A model generated the notes under the pieces. That model was not told the DNA's origin, ran no database searches, and was given only the letters and a program-made list of their open reading frames with translations. 34,966 nt of DNA from Bacteroidota bacterium (GTDB lineage Bacteria > Bacteroidota > Bacteroidia > Bacteroidales > Paludibacteraceae), in the NCBI GenBank assembly GCA_030706455.1, contig JAUZOL010000018.1, forward strand, positions 1 through 34,966. Reading direction: 5' to 3'. Below, one piece after another: positions 32,207 through 34,966 of the stretch. The translations under genes were made by a program, and so were the position numbers. Positions within the stretch are counted from its first letter, which is position 1; the number at the start of each line of letters is the position of its first letter.

Positions 32207-32263
32207 GTTCCTACTCGTAAGGCGTTTCGGAATTCTCCCTGTTTGATGTGGTTTCCAGCTCCA
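32207..32263 (-). repeat. Leader repeat, copy B (before the cystatin-like gene)
   Basis: This copy contains CTACTCGTAAGGC (32211-32223) and then GTTTCGG, with further matches to copy A (CCTGTTTGATGTGGTTT...CTCC). The GAGTAG word on the minus strand is about 26 nt upstream of the cystatin-like start. No copy is present before the DUF1842-like gene. Confidence 0.6.
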
Positions 32264-32813
32264 CTGTTATGTATTCGTAAATATCAACTTTAAACGAGCC
32301 GTTGCAATGCTGGTTGGGTATATCTTCCTTCAATTAAGGGCTGAAGAAAAGTTGATGTAAAGAGATTTAAGCATACCATTCCTTTGTACATATTATGCAA
32401 ATATGCCTTGAAGGTGAGATGATGTCCGGTACTCTTTTGAGCCGGAGTTCTCTTTTGTTGATTCTGGTTTGGAGTCTTGGGTGATATCAGGAGTGATATC
32501 GACGTGAGTATTAAACCGAAAAATTCAGTTTAACCGTAAAGAATGTGTCGGGCAACCAATGGGACGTTTTGATGTGATCCGCTAGGTAAAATCACAATTT
32601 GATTGGATATTGGGTGTCGCCTATATTGTCTGTCAGTTTTTTTGTCGGTGTTGCGTTAAGGCCGCGATTACAACCAGTCTTGATGTTTATGTGAGGTTGT
32701 TCTGTTGTCGTGTGCGCTTAGCTTTCAAAGAATATGCCTATGCTGATTTTTATACTAAATAAATATAGACATAAAAAAGCAAGTAATATGTTTTATTAAA
32801 ATACTGCCTCCTT

Positions 32814-32911
32814 GCAAATATAAGGGTGTGTAAGTTGGAATGCAATATTTTCATTAAAAATAATTTGTATTTTAATGAAAATTATAATTTCACATGCAAC
32901 TTATATTTTGC
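32814..32911. repeat. Imperfect ~98-bp inverted repeat with a perfect 12-bp core
   Basis: TTTTCATTAAAA (32848-32859) and TTTTAATGAAAA (32870-32881) are perfect inverted copies around a 10-nt loop. The outer ends are also related: GCAAATATAAG (32814-32824) against CTTATATTTTGC (32900-32911), and an inner AAGTTG word recurs in inverted form. It may be a decayed miniature inverted-repeat element or a two-fold regulator-binding region over the promoter at 32815-32845. Confidence 0.5.
32815..32845 (-). promoter_or_regulatory. Minus-strand promoter upstream of the cystatin-like cluster
   Basis: On the minus strand TATATTTG (32815-32822) matches TAnnTTTG and TTG (32843-32845) lies 20 nt upstream, a good Bacteroidota promoter. 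The predicted transcript starts near 32811 and runs toward the cystatin-like gene 626 nt away. The promoter lies within the left arm of the large inverted repeat. Confidence 0.5.
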
Positions 32912-33055
32912 TTTTATTGTCAATTTGTCTCTGATTATCATTGGATTAATCTTGACAGGTTGAGATGGTGCTGTGGTAGGATAGAACTTTAAATAGAGGA
33001 GAGGTTTATATAAATGTTGCAGGAAAGAGCCGGCTTTCTGATTGAGGTTGTGTGA

Positions 33056-33080
33056 GTAAAGAAAGCGTAGCTTTGTTTAC
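33056..33080. terminator. Hairpin after the ATP-grasp-like gene
   Basis: GTAAAGAAAGC (33056-33066) pairs with GCTTTGTTTAC (33070-33080) with one mismatch and a 3-nt loop, about 90 bp beyond the gene's stop at 33172. No T run follows on the minus strand, so its role as a terminator is uncertain. Confidence 0.35.
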
Positions 33081-33171
33081 CCTTTCTATGCAGAGTGGAC
33101 GTGCGGTTGTTATTAAAGGATGGACGTTTCTAATAAGCAGTATTTTGCTTTTGGATGGTGTAGGAAAGGCT

Positions 33172-34353
33172 TCATCTAATCTCCACCCTAACTCTGTAAT
33201 GCGAGTGAGGAGTAATGTTCGTTAGAGAGATATAGCCTTTTGAGATACGTCCATTTGTTGCGGCTAAAGGAGTTTCGTCCCGTCGATGCAAATGATCGTT
33301 GAAAAGAGTTCCTGGTGACGGATAGTGATCTATATAAAAATGACCAGTTATGTCGGAATTCACAAAGTTATCATAGAAAATACGGGCAACGCATCCCATG
33401 GTCATTCGCAGGTTAATCTCTACGCAGGGGTGTAATTTGATGAGACCGTTTTCCTGATAGATGAACATGTCAACGCCGAGTAGACCGGTATAGAAAGGCG
33501 CAATATTATTTGTAATGAAGGTACTTAACTGACTTTGTATTGCCAATAGAAAAGTTACAGGTACGCAATATTCTTCAATTCTACGGACAATCGATTCATT
33601 GCTCATCAAAAAGTTGCCACGATAGATGCCTTTATCGGTTTCAAACAGGGAATAGCCGGCAAAAGATGTTTCCCCGTCGTTGCACGAAAATTCCATTGCA
33701 AAATCCAACAGTTTATCATAAATTGGTTCGGCGATTACACTTCCTTGCTTTTCGATTGTGTTGCGGCACCAGCCGCGACGGCTTTCCGTCATTTTATCTT
33801 TTGACCAGCATAGCCCTTTTCCGCTTCCCGACCAGGGTGCTTTGAATATCACTTTTTTATGTGTTGATGCATATTCTTCTGTTTGAAATCCTGATGTCAG
33901 TTCGTTTGCCGGGGCGGGTAGTAGGTCGCTAAATTGGGTGTTTTGGTGGATGTATTCTAAGGCCCGTATGGAAATGTTTCTGTGGGACAAGTGTCGAATG
34001 TTTTCCAATTGAATAGTGCTTGGCAGCAAAGAGCTATCGGCACCTAAAAGAGAAAAATGTTTACAAACAGCGTTGTCCCATCCCCAGGGAAATAAGGTGG
34101 TGATCGATGAAAAATCAGGTGCTGATGTCAGTTGTGAGTTCTTCAGCTGAGGGAATAAAAGGTGCATTTCTTCAAACCAATTGTGGTCGTAATTAGTGTC
34201 CAATACGATGCTGCCCGGCGTGGCATACCAAAGAGGCAGGCAGGCAAGATCGTGAGCCAGTTTTTTTGCTTGAAGCGGAGCGTTGAAATTTCGGTCGCTA
34301 TTGGCCAGTGCCAGGTCGTGTTCGGGGTTGAAAAAATATAACGGGCGATTCAT
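33172..34353 (-). CDS. ATP-grasp-like protein, conserved hypothetical
   Basis: A 393-residue cytosolic protein with no signal peptide. It begins 'MNRPLYFFNPEHDLALAN', a conserved-looking N terminus. The middle and C-terminal parts have ATP-grasp features: 'KKVIFKAPWSGSGKGLCW' (lysine and glycine-rich loop at about 167-184), 'GSVIAEPIYDKLLDFAMEF' (hinge and adenine-contact region), and 'LLGVDMFIYQENGLIKLHPCVEINLRMTMG', whose E...N pair would bind magnesium. ATP-grasp enzymes join a carboxylate to an amine or thiol, but the substrate here is unknown. The promoter abuts the start codon, predicting a leaderless mRNA. Divergent from the zapA unit. Confidence 0.72.
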   Translation of the reverse strand: MNRPLYFFNPEHDLALANSDRNFNAPLQAKKLAHDLACLPLWYATPGSIVLDTNYDHNWFEEMHLLFPQLKNSQLTSAPDFSSITTLFPWGWDNAVCKHFSLLGADSSLLPSTIQLENIRHLSHRNISIRALEYIHQNTQFSDLLPAPANELTSGFQTEEYASTHKKVIFKAPWSGSGKGLCWSKDKMTESRRGWCRNTIEKQGSVIAEPIYDKLLDFAMEFSCNDGETSFAGYSLFETDKGIYRGNFLMSNESIVRRIEEYCVPVTFLLAIQSQLSTFITNNIAPFYTGLLGVDMFIYQENGLIKLHPCVEINLRMTMGCVARIFYDNFVNSDITGHFYIDHYPSPGTLFNDHLHRRDETPLAATNGRISKGYISLTNITPHSHYRVRVEIR

Positions 34354-34357
34354 TCTG

Positions 34358-34389
34358 CAAACTTATAGTTAATCTGATAAATGTGCAAA
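34358..34389 (-). promoter_or_regulatory. Promoter of the ATP-grasp-like gene, predicted leaderless
   Basis: On the minus strand TTTG (34386-34389) and TAAGTTTG (34358-34365) are spaced by 20 nt, a full consensus match. The last G of the -7 box is only 5 bp from the ATG (34351-34353), so transcription should begin at or next to the A of the start codon. Confidence 0.65.
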
Positions 34390-34483
34390 TCAGATAAAAT
34401 TAACTTCTTGAAAGGCAATATAAACATTTGTAAATTTTACCCGAAAAAATAGAATGAATCCAATTAAAAAAAGAGATAAAAAT

Positions 34484-34514
34484 TTTGTTCATTCATAAAT
34501 TCGATATACCTTTG
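34484..34514 (+). promoter_or_regulatory. Promoter of the coiled-coil/zapA operon
   Basis: TTTG (34484-34487) and TACCTTTG (34507-34514) with a 19-nt spacer: an exact match to the Bacteroidota primary promoter. Transcription is expected from about 34518, 17 nt before the first gene. Confidence 0.75.
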
Positions 34515-34534
34515 ACAACGATTTTGTTTTCAGA

Positions 34535-34831
34535 ATGACAAATAGACATCAATCACTGATCGATGGCTTTGAGAAAAAGCTCCGCAAACTGTTGCAATTA
34601 CATGCTGATGATAGAGCCAGAATTCAGCAGCTTACAGAACAATTGCAACGGAAGGAAGATGATTTGATGCAGGCGCACAAGGTCATTCTTGAATTACGTT
34701 CTGATTATGAGAGCCTGAAAATGGCACAAATGTTTGTCGGTGGAAATGAAGGAGAAAGAGAACTGGCTCACAAACGAATCTCACAATTAGTGCGGGAAAT
34801 TGACAAATGTATTGATTTGCTGAATCAATAA
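34535..34831 (+). CDS. Coiled-coil protein upstream of zapA
   Basis: A 98-residue, highly charged protein whose residues about 5-65 form a continuous predicted coiled coil ('LIDGFEKKLRKLLQLHADDR', 'IQQLTEQLQRKEDDLMQAHK', 'VILELRSDYESLKMAQM'). A glycine break (GGNEGERE) leads to a second helix ending in 'REIDKCIDLLNQ'. No signal peptide. It directly precedes zapA (5 bp apart) and shares its promoter, so a role in divisome assembly, similar in kind to ZapB, is plausible. That is inference from context and shape, as no family was firmly recognised. Confidence 0.75.
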   Translation: MTNRHQSLIDGFEKKLRKLLQLHADDRARIQQLTEQLQRKEDDLMQAHKVILELRSDYESLKMAQMFVGGNEGERELAHKRISQLVREIDKCIDLLNQ

Positions 34832-34836
34832 AGCAA

Positions 34837-34966
34837 ATGAACGACGAACTATTTACCATAAACGTCAATTTGGCAGGGCATCGGTTTCCGTTGACAATCA
34901 ACAGGAACGACGAACAATTGTATCGTGATGCTGCCAAAAATCTGAAAGAAAAAATAGACTCTTATC
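34837..34966 (+). CDS. zapA: Cell division protein ZapA, N-terminal part
   Basis: The first 43 codons of a ZapA-family protein; the gene runs off the window end. 'MNDELFTINVNLAGHRFPLT' followed by 'INRNDEQLYRDAAKNLKEKI' is the characteristic ZapA opening: a beta hairpin, then an amphipathic helix. ZapA binds FtsZ and bundles protofilaments at the division ring. It starts 5 bp after the coiled-coil gene and is co-transcribed from the promoter at 34484-34514. Confidence 0.88.
   Translation, partial: MNDELFTINVNLAGHRFPLTINRNDEQLYRDAAKNLKEKIDSY

Larger units (their letters stand above)
32264..33171. other. Gene-poor region upstream of the three-gene cluster
   Basis: No reading frame here resembles a protein; the longest ones starting at ATG are under 60 codons. 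Visible features are a minus-strand promoter (32815-32845), an imperfect inverted repeat (32814-32911), a GTGATATC direct repeat near 32490-32505 and a hairpin at 33056-33080. If the promoter is used, the cystatin-like gene has a leader of about 625 nt. The stretch could hold a long regulatory leader, a non-coding RNA or a decayed gene. Confidence 0.4.

Noticed and set aside
32420-32485. A 21-codon hydrophobic frame in the gene-poor region, considered as a type I toxin
   Set aside because: No ribosome-binding site or antisense RNA promoter was evident; a short hydrophobic frame in this composition is expected by chance.

Overview
The window is a chromosomal segment of a Bacteroidota bacterium, most likely a Bacteroidales relative of Paludibacter or the Porphyromonadaceae (family-level placement is a guess). 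The evidence is a SusC/SusD pair, a DUF5916 protein, a LytTR-type two-component pair, a zapA locus preceded by a coiled-coil gene, and repeated matches to the Bacteroidota promoter (TTTG at -33, TAnnTTTG at -7). No tRNA, rRNA, CRISPR array, insertion sequence or phage gene was seen.

Positions 2-7530 hold a plus-strand heme operon: hemC (5' end missing), hemD, hemB, hemL, hemE, hemN, hemG. It covers glutamate-1-semialdehyde to protoporphyrin IX; glutamyl-tRNA reductase and ferrochelatase are not in the window. A cloverleaf-like repeat lies in the only large gap, between hemB and hemL.

Positions 7770-10572 hold a two-gene metal-transport unit: a soluble protein with PRC-barrel-like, MgtE-N and CBS domains, then an NRAMP-related permease whose metal-site motifs differ from those of Mn/Fe NRAMPs. 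A leader of about 125 nt can fold into a three-way junction plus two mutually exclusive hairpins, one of which masks a strong Shine-Dalgarno. It looks like a cis-regulatory RNA, possibly a riboswitch. Two small genes follow (a DUF2147-type protein and a 70-residue membrane protein).

Positions 11638-24701 are all minus strand: a periplasmic transglutaminase-like protein, a GH13 cyclomaltodextrinase/neopullulanase-like enzyme, a fused Tiki/EreA-like plus esterase protein, a DUF5916 outer-membrane protein, SusD and SusC. The SusCD, esterase and GH13 genes suggest an alpha-glucan utilisation locus. A LytS-type kinase and LytTR regulator are divergent from susC (25065-26829), and three copies of a 12-bp motif lie in the shared intergenic region.

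Positions 26866-30784 carry an Lrp/AsnC regulator, endonuclease IV (nfo), an acetyl-CoA hydrolase/transferase-family CoA-transferase and a TRIC/UPF0126 membrane protein.

Positions 30966-32185 carry an unusual minus-strand cluster of three small proteins without signal peptides: a DUF1842-like protein, a stand-alone domain resembling domain 4 of cholesterol-dependent cytolysins, and a cystatin-like protein. Two of the three have a duplicated upstream leader, and the cluster is preceded by almost 1 kb without a recognisable gene. This cluster and the 7770-7894 leader are the best candidates for undescribed biology.

Positions 33172-34966 contain an ATP-grasp-like gene with a predicted leaderless promoter and, divergently, a coiled-coil protein followed by the start of zapA.
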